Source: Thermoleophilaceae bacterium (GTDB lineage: Bacteria > Actinomycetota > Thermoleophilia > Solirubrobacterales > Thermoleophilaceae). From it: DNA of 6,896 nucleotides. The DNA is taken from contig JACCZR010000007.1 in NCBI GenBank assembly GCA_013695855.1, positions 1 to 6,896 of the forward strand, read 5' to 3'. The notes beneath the pieces were generated by a model. That model saw nothing but the letters and a program-made list of their open reading frames with translations, was not told the origin of the DNA and ran no database searches. Below are positions 1-5,164 of this stretch, in pieces (within the stretch, counting starts at the first letter, position 1; each line of letters opens with the position of its first letter). The translations under genes were made by a program, and so were the position numbers.

Positions 1-1404
1 GAGCGACCGGAGGTGCCGCCGGTGGCGCCCCGCCTGCGCGCCGCGCTTCGCCGCCTGGGGCGCCGCATCTCGACCTCCCGGGTTGCCCTGGCCGTCCTTG
101 GGCGCGCGGACAGCGCGCGCGACCGGATCGCCGACCGCGCCGAGCGCGCGCTTGCGTTCTCGATGGCCCGGCCGCGCAAGGTGCTCGGCATCGGACTGAT
201 GGTGGCGGTGGTGGGTCTGGCGGTCGACACCCAGAGCGAGGTGATCTCCGACATCCGGGAGCTCGTGCCCCAGGACCTCCCGGCGCTGCGCGACGTGAAC
301 GCGCTGCAGGCCGAGACGGGCATCGCCGGCGAGATCGACGTGACGGTGCGGGCGCCCGACGTGACCGACCCGGCCGTGCTGGGGTGGATGGGGCGCTTCC
401 AGGAGAGGGTGCTCAAGGACGCCGGCTTCGAGCGCGCCAAGCGCGACAGCTGCCTCGACAAGCGCAACCCTCCCGACCTCTGCCCCGCGTTCTCGCTCAC
501 CGACCTCTTCCAGGCCGGTGCGCCACCGCAGCGCCAGCAGGTCAACCAGTTGCTGGACGTTGTACCCACCTACTTCCAGCAGGGCGCGATCACGCGGGAC
601 CGCAAGACCGCGAACCTCGCCTTCGGCATCCGCCTGCAGTCGCTGGACCGCCAGCGCGAGGTGGTGGACAACCTCAAGGAGAGGCTCGACCCACCGCCCG
701 GCGTGGACGCCAGAGTGGTGGGGCTGCCGGTGCTGGTGGCCGAGGCCAACGGCCGGCTCTCCTCGCCCCTGTGGCGTCTGTTTACGCTCGTGGCCGCGCT
801 GCTCGCGGTGTTCTTGGTGCTCTGGGCGTTGCGCCGCTCGCGTCAAGCCGCGTTCGTGGCGCTCATCCCGATCGCGCTCGCCACCGGGTGGTCGGCCGGT
901 GTGCTGTTCGTGCTCGGGCTCCTGCCCGGGCCGCTGGAGGTGGACCTCAACCCGATGTCCGTGACACTCGGGGCGCTCGTGATCGCGATCTCCACCGAGT
1001 TCAGCGTGCTGTTGTCGGCCCGCTACACCCAGGAGCGTGAACGGGGCGCGGGGCCCGAGCGCGCGCTGGCGCTCACCTACGGCTCAACGGGCGCGGCCGT
1101 CCTCGCCTCGGGCGCCACGGCCATCGCGGGCTTTGCGGTGCTCATCCTGTCCGACATCACGATGCTGCGCGACTTCGGGATCGTGACCGTGGTGGACCTG
1201 AGCGTGTCGTTGATCGGAGTGCTCCTCGTGCTCCCCGCGGCCCTGCTCTGGGCTGAGGAGCACGGACCGATCACCCTCCGCGACCTCGATCCCCGGCGCC
1301 TGGCCCACGAGCTGTGGGAGGGCCGCTCGCGGGGGCGCCTGCGGCGACCCCGTCCCTCGCTGCGCACGCCGCGTCTGGGCCGCAGGCGCGGGTCTCGTGC
1401 CTGA
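1..1404 (+). CDS. RND/MMPL-family (HAE3-type) transporter, C-terminal part, 5' end outside the window
   Basis: The reading frame is open from base 1, so the gene begins upstream; the GTG at 13 is simply the first in-frame start-like codon. Numbering from that codon, the visible half shows a helix at about 56-73, a large extracytoplasmic loop at 74-253 with two cysteines (147, 157), five more helices near 254-273, 278-304, 314-337, 358-380 and 390-413, and a very basic, probably cytoplasmic tail at 420-463. One helix followed by a large loop and five helices is the second half of an RND/HAE3 (MMPL-like, HpnN-like) transporter, a proton-driven exporter of hydrophobic compounds or lipids. The helix carrying GALVIAISTEFSVLLSARY matches the family's central helix, but with Glu-Phe where many members have Asp-Tyr. 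The stop overlaps the next gene by 8 nt. The substrate cannot be told from sequence, and family assignment below RND/MMPL is tentative. Confidence 0.85.
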   Translation, partial: ERPEVPPVAPRLRAALRRLGRRISTSRVALAVLGRADSARDRIADRAERALAFSMARPRKVLGIGLMVAVVGLAVDTQSEVISDIRELVPQDLPALRDVNALQAETGIAGEIDVTVRAPDVTDPAVLGWMGRFQERVLKDAGFERAKRDSCLDKRNPPDLCPAFSLTDLFQAGAPPQRQQVNQLLDVVPTYFQQGAITRDRKTANLAFGIRLQSLDRQREVVDNLKERLDPPPGVDARVVGLPVLVAEANGRLSSPLWRLFTLVAALLAVFLVLWALRRSRQAAFVALIPIALATGWSAGVLFVLGLLPGPLEVDLNPMSVTLGALVIAISTEFSVLLSARYTQERERGAGPERALALTYGSTGAAVLASGATAIAGFAVLILSDITMLRDFGIVTVVDLSVSLIGVLLVLPAALLWAEEHGPITLRDLDPRRLAHELWEGRSRGRLRRPRPSLRTPRLGRRRGSRA

Positions 1405-2134
1405 CGACCCGTTCGCCGACCTCGGGGGGCAGCGCGAGCGCACCCGGGCGGAGTCGATCGGCGATGAGCTGGCCGAGCGCGATCGCGTCGATCCCGAGGA
1501 GCCGCCGCGGCGCCCCGAACCCGCGCGGCCGCGCAACCGCTACGCATGGGCGGTGGGCATCGGGGCCTTGATGGTCATCGTCGCGGTGCTCCTGCTCAAC
1601 GCCGTGCCCAACCGCGGCAAGGCGGTGCTCGGGCCCAAGCAGGGAAGCCCTCTGCCCGCCTTCGCCGCTCCGCTGGCGAGCGGGGCCCTGGTGGGCGACG
1701 CCAACCTCTGCCAGCGCACTCCGTGTCCCGATGGGGCGGGCAAGGTCCCGGCGTGCGCGGTCGCCAGCGAGCAGGTGCTGAACTCCTGCAAGCTCCGCGG
1801 TGGCCCCGCCGTCCTGACGTTCGTCGTGACCCAGGGCACCGACTGTGAGCCGCAGGTGGACAGAGTCGAGCGTATGCGCCGCGCGTTCCCGGACGTGAGC
1901 TTCGCCGTGGTGCTGAGCGGGCTGGAGCACGACGAGGCGGTGCAGCTGGTCCGGCGCCGCCGCTGGACCTTGCCGGTGGGGCTGGACCGCGACGGCGCGG
2001 TGACCAACCTGTACGGCATCGGCGTGTGTCCGACAACCGTGTTCTCGGGCGGCGACGGGAAAGTGGCCGCCGTGACACTTCGCAACCTCACCGAGCAGCA
2101 GCTGCGAGATCGAGTGCGTCGCCTCGCTCAGTGA
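1397..2134 (+). CDS. Membrane-anchored thioredoxin-fold (redoxin-like) protein lacking a CXXC motif
   Basis: The 245-residue protein starts at a GTG inside the end of the transporter gene, with no visible Shine-Dalgarno, so translation is probably coupled. Residues 1-48 are charged and proline-rich. A single helix follows at about 49-70 (WAVGIGALMVIVAVLLLNAV), then an extracytoplasmic domain; no signal-peptidase site is evident, so it should be a type II anchored protein. The segment at 137-160 (PAVLTFVVTQGTDC) resembles the first strand and active-site helix of TlpA/AhpC-TSA-like proteins, and GVCPTTVF at 209-216 matches the cis-proline loop. The usual first Cys of CXXC is Gly147; only Cys150 remains, but Cys211 sits directly before cis-Pro212. 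Four further Cys (105, 110, 120, 131) lie in an insert before the fold and may form disulfides. The 3' end overlaps the next gene by 4 nt. The role is unknown: redox chaperone, reductase or a non-catalytic partner of the pump are all possible. Confidence 0.75.
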   Translation: MPDDPFADLGGQRERTRAESIGDELAERDRVDPEEPPRRPEPARPRNRYAWAVGIGALMVIVAVLLLNAVPNRGKAVLGPKQGSPLPAFAAPLASGALVGDANLCQRTPCPDGAGKVPACAVASEQVLNSCKLRGGPAVLTFVVTQGTDCEPQVDRVERMRRAFPDVSFAVVLSGLEHDEAVQLVRRRRWTLPVGLDRDGAVTNLYGIGVCPTTVFSGGDGKVAAVTLRNLTEQQLRDRVRRLAQ

Positions 2135-2775
2135 GCGAGCCCGAGCTCAGGGAGGGCTGGATCGAGGTCGAGCTCGCCGAGGAGTTTCCCGAGCTGGGGC
2201 TCGACTTCGTGCACGTGCAGGCGCGCTCGGGCCGCAGCCCCTTCACCGTGCGCGAACGCTTGCGTGAGCTCAGCGACCGCTTCACCGGCTCGAAGGTGGT
2301 CCACATGCGCCAGGACCCGGTGCCTTGGGCCTACCGGGTCTTCTTCCGCCAGGTGGGCGTGGACCCGGACTCCGACCGCACGCCTGTCGAGCGGATCGCG
2401 ATCGAACGCCTGGAGCGGGGCGGCCTGCGCAGCCAGAATCTGCTCGACGACGCGCTGGTGGTCGCCACCGTGGAGACGGGCGTGCCGGTGATCGCCTTCG
2501 ACGCCGACAAGGTTGGCGAGCACCTCGGGCTGCGGCTGTCGCAGAAGGGCGAGGCGCTGGGCGGAGGGGGGCGCCCGCTGTCCGCCCGCCAGATCGTCGT
2601 GGCCGACGAAGACCGCCCGCTGTCGGTGCTCTTCGGCGAGATCGCCGAGGAACGTGGCGTGACCCGCAGGACCAGCCGCATGGTCCTGGTGGCGCTGCGC
2701 GTGAAGGGCGTACCGGCGATCTCCGTGGAGGAGGCGCTGTGGACCGCCTCAGATCTGCTTCGGGCACATCAGTAG
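2131..2775 (+). CDS. Stand-alone B3/B4 tRNA-binding-type domain protein (PheRS beta subunit-related)
   Basis: The 214-residue soluble protein starts at the GTG of a GTGA overlap with the preceding stop. The frame is open further upstream to 2026, but that would overlap the thioredoxin-fold gene by more than 100 nt, so 2131 is preferred. The core at about residues 60-195 follows the B3/B4 pattern known from the beta chain of phenylalanyl-tRNA synthetase and from solo proteins of the COG3382 type: AYRVFFRQVGVDP at 67-79, PVERIAIERL at 85-94, then SQNLLDDALVVATVETGVPV (101-120) and IAFDADKVG. In the synthetase this fold holds the editing site that removes mis-charged tyrosine from tRNA-Phe. Solo copies are thought to act in trans-editing or amino-acid/tRNA binding, though few have been tested. 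No catalytic aminoacylation domain is present. Coupling to a transporter and a redoxin gives no obvious functional hint. Confidence 0.8.
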   Translation: MSEPELREGWIEVELAEEFPELGLDFVHVQARSGRSPFTVRERLRELSDRFTGSKVVHMRQDPVPWAYRVFFRQVGVDPDSDRTPVERIAIERLERGGLRSQNLLDDALVVATVETGVPVIAFDADKVGEHLGLRLSQKGEALGGGGRPLSARQIVVADEDRPLSVLFGEIAEERGVTRRTSRMVLVALRVKGVPAISVEEALWTASDLLRAHQ

Positions 2776-2790
2776 GCGGGGATGGCCCGC

Positions 2791-2799
2791 TGGTACCCT
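2791..2799 (+). promoter_or_regulatory. Possible extended −10 promoter upstream of the 171-residue hypothetical protein
   Basis: TGGTACCCT reads as an extended −10 element (TG, one base, then TACCCT as TAnnnT). Transcription would start near 2806, giving a leader of about 24 nt that contains the strong Shine-Dalgarno of the following gene. No convincing −35 hexamer is seen. The placement in the 54-nt gap after the B3/B4 gene supports a separate transcription unit, but the motif is short and could be chance. Confidence 0.35.
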
Positions 2800-2816
2800 G
2801 ATCGGCCAGTCTCGCT

Positions 2817-2824
2817 GGGAGGAG
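2817..2824 (+). promoter_or_regulatory. Strong Shine-Dalgarno fixing the start at GTG 2830
   Basis: GGGAGGAG lies five bases before the GTG at 2830. It is the clearest ribosome binding site in the window. It decides against the in-frame ATG at 2782, which would add 16 residues and has no such site. Confidence 0.75.
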
Positions 2825-2829
2825 CAAAG

Positions 2830-3345
2830 GTGCCCGACATTGCCGCCGGACGCACAGCCAAACCGCCACGGGCCCACCACGTCCGTTTGCCCTCGCCGCT
2901 CCCGGTCCTTCCGCGCACCGCTCCTGACGAGCGGCCGGCGCGCCGGACGATGCTCGAGCAGATCGCGCGCCTCGAGTCTGAGCTCTCCCAGCTGTTCTGC
3001 TCGACCTGGCCGCGCCAAGGCTTCGAGTGGTCGGTGTCATCTCGGGGCGGTCCGCGGGTGCTCTCGCTCGCCGAGCTCGAGGCGCTGCGCGACGACCTGG
3101 CCGATCGCCTGAGCCAGACCCGCCGCTCCTTGAGCGACCGCACCTACGTCGAAGACCAGAACCGTCGGCGCATCGAGACGATGCTCCTCGAGCCCGACCA
3201 GCACAGGTGGGTCCGGGTCTCCAACGAGGACATCGGCGAGTCGGGCTGCAAGCACTGGCACGTCCGCCCGCGCTGGGGCGTGTTGGGAATGCTGATGAGC
3301 TGGTGGCGGGTGCGCATCAGCTCCGGCTGCCCGTTAGCCATCTGA
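2830..3345 (+). CDS. Conserved-looking hypothetical protein with coiled coil and C-terminal Cys/His motif
   Basis: I cannot name this 171-residue protein. The start is chosen on the strong Shine-Dalgarno just upstream. Residues 1-38 are proline- and arginine-rich and probably disordered. Residues 40-120 are rich in Leu, Glu and Arg with heptad-like spacing (MLEQIARLESELSQLF, then LAELEALRDDLADRL), so a coiled coil or helical hairpin is likely. The C-terminal part changes character: a CKHWHVRPRWG motif at 140-150, an aromatic, semi-hydrophobic stretch (GVLGMLMSWWRVRISSGCPL) at 150-169 and the stop shortly after. Cys140, His142, His144 and Cys167 could bind a metal, but that is inference. No signal peptide is seen. 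The next gene begins 15 nt later, so the two may be co-transcribed. I have an impression that the C-terminal motif recurs in Solirubrobacterales hypothetical proteins, but could not check it. Confidence 0.7.
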   Translation: MPDIAAGRTAKPPRAHHVRLPSPLPVLPRTAPDERPARRTMLEQIARLESELSQLFCSTWPRQGFEWSVSSRGGPRVLSLAELEALRDDLADRLSQTRRSLSDRTYVEDQNRRRIETMLLEPDQHRWVRVSNEDIGESGCKHWHVRPRWGVLGMLMSWWRVRISSGCPLAI

Positions 3346-3360
3346 CACCCGTGCCCGTCC

Positions 3361-3876
3361 GTGGGTAAGCGCAGCCGCAAGCGCGCCGGGGAGCTCGGCT
3401 CGCGCGCCGAGCGCGATGCTGTGCGCCGCGAGCGCCGCACGGAGGCCGTTCCTCTGGGCAAGGCCCGGCTGGCTTCGCGGCGGGTTGCCGGACGGCCGGG
3501 TGCCGACGAGCGCCCGGAGGCTCCCTGGGGCGGTTTCCCGCTGTCTGAGCTCCTGGTCGCGCTCGGCATCGGTGTAATCGTCTGGGGCGCCCTCTCGGAC
3601 GGCGATACCCGCAACGAGCGCATTGGCGGGGGCCTGATCATCGCCGCGCTCGGCGGGCTCGAGCTGGCCGTACGCGAGCACCTGGCCGGCTTTCGCTCCC
3701 ACACCACCATGCTCGCCGGCGCAGCGGCCTTTGCCGTCGTCACGGTTCTGGCACTCGGCCCCGGCCCGCACACGCTCGGCGTGCTCTTGATCATCGGCGT
3801 GCTCGTCTTCGCCACGAGCTTCTACGGGCTGCGCCAGCTCTTTCGCCGCCGCTCGGGCGGCCTGAGCTTCCGTTAG
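3361..3876 (+). CDS. Hypothetical four-helix membrane protein
   Basis: The 171-residue product starts at GTG 3361, the only start-like codon in frame after the preceding stop in the same frame at 3343-3345. There is no Shine-Dalgarno, so it probably depends on reinitiation from the gene 15 nt upstream. The first 58 residues are very rich in Arg and Lys and should lie in the cytoplasm. Four hydrophobic segments follow at about 60-78, 88-105, 115-133 and 137-157, with only short loops, and a basic tail (LFRRRSGGLSFR) ends the protein. By the positive-inside rule both termini are cytoplasmic. No catalytic or transport motif is visible and I do not recognise a family. It could anchor or partner the soluble coiled-coil protein encoded just before it. 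Confidence 0.65.
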   Translation: MGKRSRKRAGELGSRAERDAVRRERRTEAVPLGKARLASRRVAGRPGADERPEAPWGGFPLSELLVALGIGVIVWGALSDGDTRNERIGGGLIIAALGGLELAVREHLAGFRSHTTMLAGAAAFAVVTVLALGPGPHTLGVLLIIGVLVFATSFYGLRQLFRRRSGGLSFR

Positions 3877-3912
3877 ATGACCGATCCCGCGATCCTCCAC
3901 TCCCACGATTAC

Positions 3913-3918
3913 TAGAGT
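3913..3918 (+). promoter_or_regulatory. −10-like box giving a nearly leaderless mRNA for the VOC gene
   Basis: TAGAGT fits the actinobacterial TAnnnT −10 consensus and ends eight bases before the GTG start at 3927. A transcript start about seven bases after the box falls at or next to the start codon, so the message should be leaderless or almost so. No −35 hexamer and no Shine-Dalgarno are evident, which agrees with this reading. Confidence 0.5.
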
Positions 3919-3926
3919 GCCGCGGC

Positions 3927-4409
3927 GTGGAAGCCTCGGCCGAACAGCCCCGCCGCCTTGTCCTCGGCGGCCTGCACCACGTCACGCTGATCGTCAAGGA
4001 CGTGCGGGGCTCGGTTGACTTCTACCGCAACGTGCTGGGCCTGAGGCTGGTGAAGCAGACGGTCAACGAGGACGACCGCTCGGCGCGCCACCTGTTCTTC
4101 GGTGACGAGGAGGGTCGGCCCGGCACGATGATCACCTGCCTCGAGTACCCCCAGCTGGACGAGGGCACCGTCGGCGTGGGCTCGACCCACCACGTCGCCT
4201 TCTCGGTCGGCTCCGACGAGGAGCTCGAGGGGTGGCGGGCCTACCTGGAGTCGCGCGACGTGCAGTGCACCGAGGTGCTCGACCGCACTTACTTCAGGTC
4301 GGTCTATCTGCGCGACCCCGACGGCCACATCCTCGAGCTGGCCACGGCCGGTCCGGGCATGACGGTGGACGAGCCGCTGGAGCAGCTCGGCCAACGCGCC
4401 GTCGGCTAG
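3927..4409 (+). CDS. VOC superfamily enzyme (glyoxalase / ring-cleaving dioxygenase-like)
   Basis: The 160-residue protein has two beta-alpha-beta-beta-beta modules, the full length of a single VOC domain. Module one begins GLHHVTLIVKDVRGSVDFY (15-33) and contains VLGLRLVKQTVNEDD; module two begins STHHVAFSV (86-94) and ends VYLRDPDGHILELAT (126-140). Probable metal ligands are His18 (or His17), Glu73, His89 (or His88) and Glu137. The pattern NVLGLRLVKQTVNEDD with HLFFGDEEGRPGT is most like MhqO/ring-cleaving extradiol dioxygenase-like proteins, which usually bind Fe(II) and carry two such domains; this one has only one. Lactoylglutathione lyase or a thiol-conjugate detoxifying enzyme are alternatives. 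It stands alone, 50 nt after the membrane protein and convergent with the gene at 4485-4841. Cytoplasmic location is expected, as no export signal is seen. Confidence 0.85.
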   Translation: MEASAEQPRRLVLGGLHHVTLIVKDVRGSVDFYRNVLGLRLVKQTVNEDDRSARHLFFGDEEGRPGTMITCLEYPQLDEGTVGVGSTHHVAFSVGSDEELEGWRAYLESRDVQCTEVLDRTYFRSVYLRDPDGHILELATAGPGMTVDEPLEQLGQRAVG

Positions 4410-4447
4410 GGGGTGCCCCGCCGCTCCACGGACGGCCGATGGACCTG

Positions 4448-4463
4448 GCCGCGCGACAGCGGC
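4448..4463. terminator. Weak hairpin between two convergent genes
   Basis: GCCGC and GCGGC form a 5-bp stem with a 6-nt loop in the 75-nt gap between the converging VOC and mIHF-like genes. There is no T run on either strand. Position is the main argument; in DNA this rich in G and C such a stem can arise by chance. Confidence 0.2.
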
Positions 4464-4484
4464 TGAGCCAGCAAGCCCGAGTCC

Positions 4485-4841
4485 CTACGCCGCCCAGCGC
4501 ACCGTTGAAGGCGCTGACGTCTTCGCGCGCTCGGCGGCGCGGCCCGCCAACCCATCCGTCAGCGCGATCCGCTGGCGCTCGGTGAGCGTCCCGATGTGCT
4601 TGTTCTCGGGAATCGCGACGCGCGTCAGCAGCCGCCTACAGCGTTCGCGGCCCCAACGCTTCTGGCTGGTCAGCAGGTCGCCGACCTCCATCGAGTGGGC
4701 TTCCCACGGACAACTGAGGACCACCGCGGACACACTCACCGCGCCGGCGTTGACCCGCCGCTTGAGCTCTGCCCGGGCCAGCCGGACCCGGTTAGCCTGC
4801 TTCAGTGCCTTCAGGTTCTGCCCAGCATCGACCGTGGTCAT
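4485..4841 (-). CDS. Divergent actinobacterial integration host factor (mIHF)-like DNA-binding protein
   Basis: The 118-residue product is small, basic and mostly helical. Its order of segments follows mIHF, the actinobacterial nucleoid protein: a charged N-terminal helix (LKALKQANRVRLARAELKRR, 10-29) like the RKERAEVKNRLK helix, a short turn and helix (NAGAVSVSAVVL), a middle helix (MEVGDLLTSQ, 51-60) like KVSALLESLP, then WGRERCRRLLTRVAIPENK (63-81), aligning with the helix-turn region VGKVRARQIMERLGISES, and a last helix TERQRIALTDGL (87-98). The glycine of the mIHF HhH-like turn is kept as Gly64. The insert CPWEAHS at 44-50 and the tail after 100 differ. ATG 4841 is preferred to GTG 4865: GGAGG lies 13 nt before the ATG, a slightly long spacing, and the alignable part starts just after it. 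It is divergent from pyk. A role in DNA compaction or recombination is inferred from the family only. Confidence 0.6.
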   Translation of the reverse strand: MTTVDAGQNLKALKQANRVRLARAELKRRVNAGAVSVSAVVLSCPWEAHSMEVGDLLTSQKRWGRERCRRLLTRVAIPENKHIGTLTERQRIALTDGLAGRAAERAKTSAPSTVRWAA

Positions 4842-4854
4842 ATAGCCCGTCAAA

Positions 4855-4859
4855 CCTCC
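4855..4859 (-). promoter_or_regulatory. Shine-Dalgarno of the mIHF-like gene
   Basis: On the minus strand this reads GGAGG, 13 nt before the ATG at 4841. The spacing is longer than ideal, but the match is strong. If GTG 4865 were the true start, this motif would fall inside the coding sequence. Confidence 0.45.
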
Positions 4860-4872
4860 GCGCACTCACCGT

Positions 4873-4882
4873 GCGAATTCGC
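4873..4882. repeat. 10-bp perfect palindrome upstream of the mIHF-like gene
   Basis: GCGAATTCGC is a perfect 10-bp palindrome 31 nt upstream of the ATG at 4841. Its position would suit an operator for the minus-strand gene. No second copy is seen in the window, so function is uncertain. Confidence 0.3.
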
Positions 4883-4990
4883 TTCCAGGACGCAGTTCCC
4901 GTCGCGCGACCGGCCGACCAAACCTGAGCAAGGAAGGCATGGAGACGCGCTGCTGCGAGAGCCGCCGCCCGCCACCTTTCCCTCACCCGT

Positions 4991-5006
4991 GGGTTTGTGT
5001 CAACCC
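4991..5006. repeat. Inverted repeat GGGTT/AACCC with competing pairings
   Basis: GGGTT (4991-4995) and AACCC (5002-5006) can pair across a 6-nt loop. The preceding ACCC (4985-4988) can instead pair with GGGT, and the following GGG (5010-5012) can pair with the second CCC. Mutually exclusive short stems are possible, but all are short. Confidence 0.25.
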
Positions 5007-5069
5007 GTCGGGACGCGGTCCAAATAAAGCCGAGGGGGCGCGGAGCGTCAACAGCAATTTCGAAGCCCC

Positions 5070-5089
5070 GCCGCTAAGAGCGGCCTTTT
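5070..5089 (+). terminator. Rho-independent terminator-like hairpin, plus strand
   Basis: GCCGCT (5070-5075) pairs perfectly with AGCGGC (5079-5084) across the loop AAG, followed by one C and four T (5086-5089). The T run is only on the plus strand, so it would stop plus-strand transcription before the pyk promoter. The nearest annotated plus-strand gene ends 660 nt upstream at 4409. The stem may instead shield pyk from read-through or end an unannotated short RNA. Confidence 0.5.
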
Positions 5090-5148
5090 CGGAAGTGGTC
5101 GGGCAAGTGGCACAAAGACACAAGCGGCGGTGCTCGCCGGGGCGACGG

Positions 5149-5154
5149 TAGGGT
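5149..5154 (+). promoter_or_regulatory. pyk: −10-like box just upstream of pyk
   Basis: TAGGGT fits the TAnnnT −10 pattern and ends ten bases before the ATG at 5165. Transcription would start near 5161, leaving a leader of only a few bases. No Shine-Dalgarno precedes the ATG, which fits leaderless translation. No clear −35 was found about 17 bp upstream. Confidence 0.5.
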
Positions 5155-5164
5155 CCGACGCCGC

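Larger units (their letters stand above)
4842..5164. other. Divergent intergenic region between the mIHF-like gene and pyk
   Basis: These 323 nt hold no convincing gene. Short open frames on both strands have no Shine-Dalgarno and no recognisable protein. Base composition appears less GC-biased than the flanking genes, notably around 4990-5065. Visible structure: the Shine-Dalgarno of the minus-strand gene (4855-4859), the palindrome GCGAATTCGC (4873-4882), an inverted repeat GGGTT/AACCC (4991-5006), a plus-strand hairpin with a T run (5070-5089), direct repeats AAGTGG (5093-5098, 5105-5110) and CACAA (5111-5115, 5119-5123), and a −10-like box before pyk. No tRNA or known riboswitch fold was recognised by eye. 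Confidence 0.7.

Noticed and set aside
384..1040. Plus-strand open frame of 218 codons inside the transporter gene
   Set aside because: Other frame of the transporter, with Arg/Ala/Gly-rich low-complexity product, while the main frame shows proper membrane helices.
1271..1930. Minus-strand open frame of 219 codons
   Set aside because: Antisense across two coupled plus-strand genes with clear protein features; composition typical of shadow frames.
2026..2130. Upstream extension of the B3/B4 protein to an earlier ATG
   Set aside because: It would overlap the thioredoxin-fold gene by over 100 nt and add residues unlike the family; the GTGA junction at 2131 is the better start.
2782..2829. Earlier ATG start for the 171-residue hypothetical protein
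   Set aside because: No ribosome site there, and the extension would cover the strong Shine-Dalgarno and the −10-like box.
2282..3040. Minus-strand open frame of 252 codons
   Set aside because: Low-complexity Arg/Pro/Ala product, antisense to the B3/B4 gene and the start of the next gene; no ribosome site or recognisable domain.
4792..4986. Minus-strand frame of 64 codons overlapping the start of the mIHF-like gene
   Set aside because: It overlaps the preferred gene out of frame, has no ribosome site, and the product is Ala/Arg-rich noise.
4596..5027. Plus-strand open frame of 143 codons opposite the mIHF-like gene
   Set aside because: Its sequence shows no domain, whereas the minus strand gives an mIHF-like protein with a Shine-Dalgarno.
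4939..5151. Plus-strand frame of 70 codons in the intergenic region
   Set aside because: It reads through the terminator-like hairpin and the promoter repeats, and no ribosome site or domain is seen.
4842..5164. Possible tRNA, riboswitch, CRISPR or attachment site
   Set aside because: No cloverleaf or T-loop sequence, no repeat-spacer pattern, no integrase or transposase gene, and no known riboswitch core was recognised.
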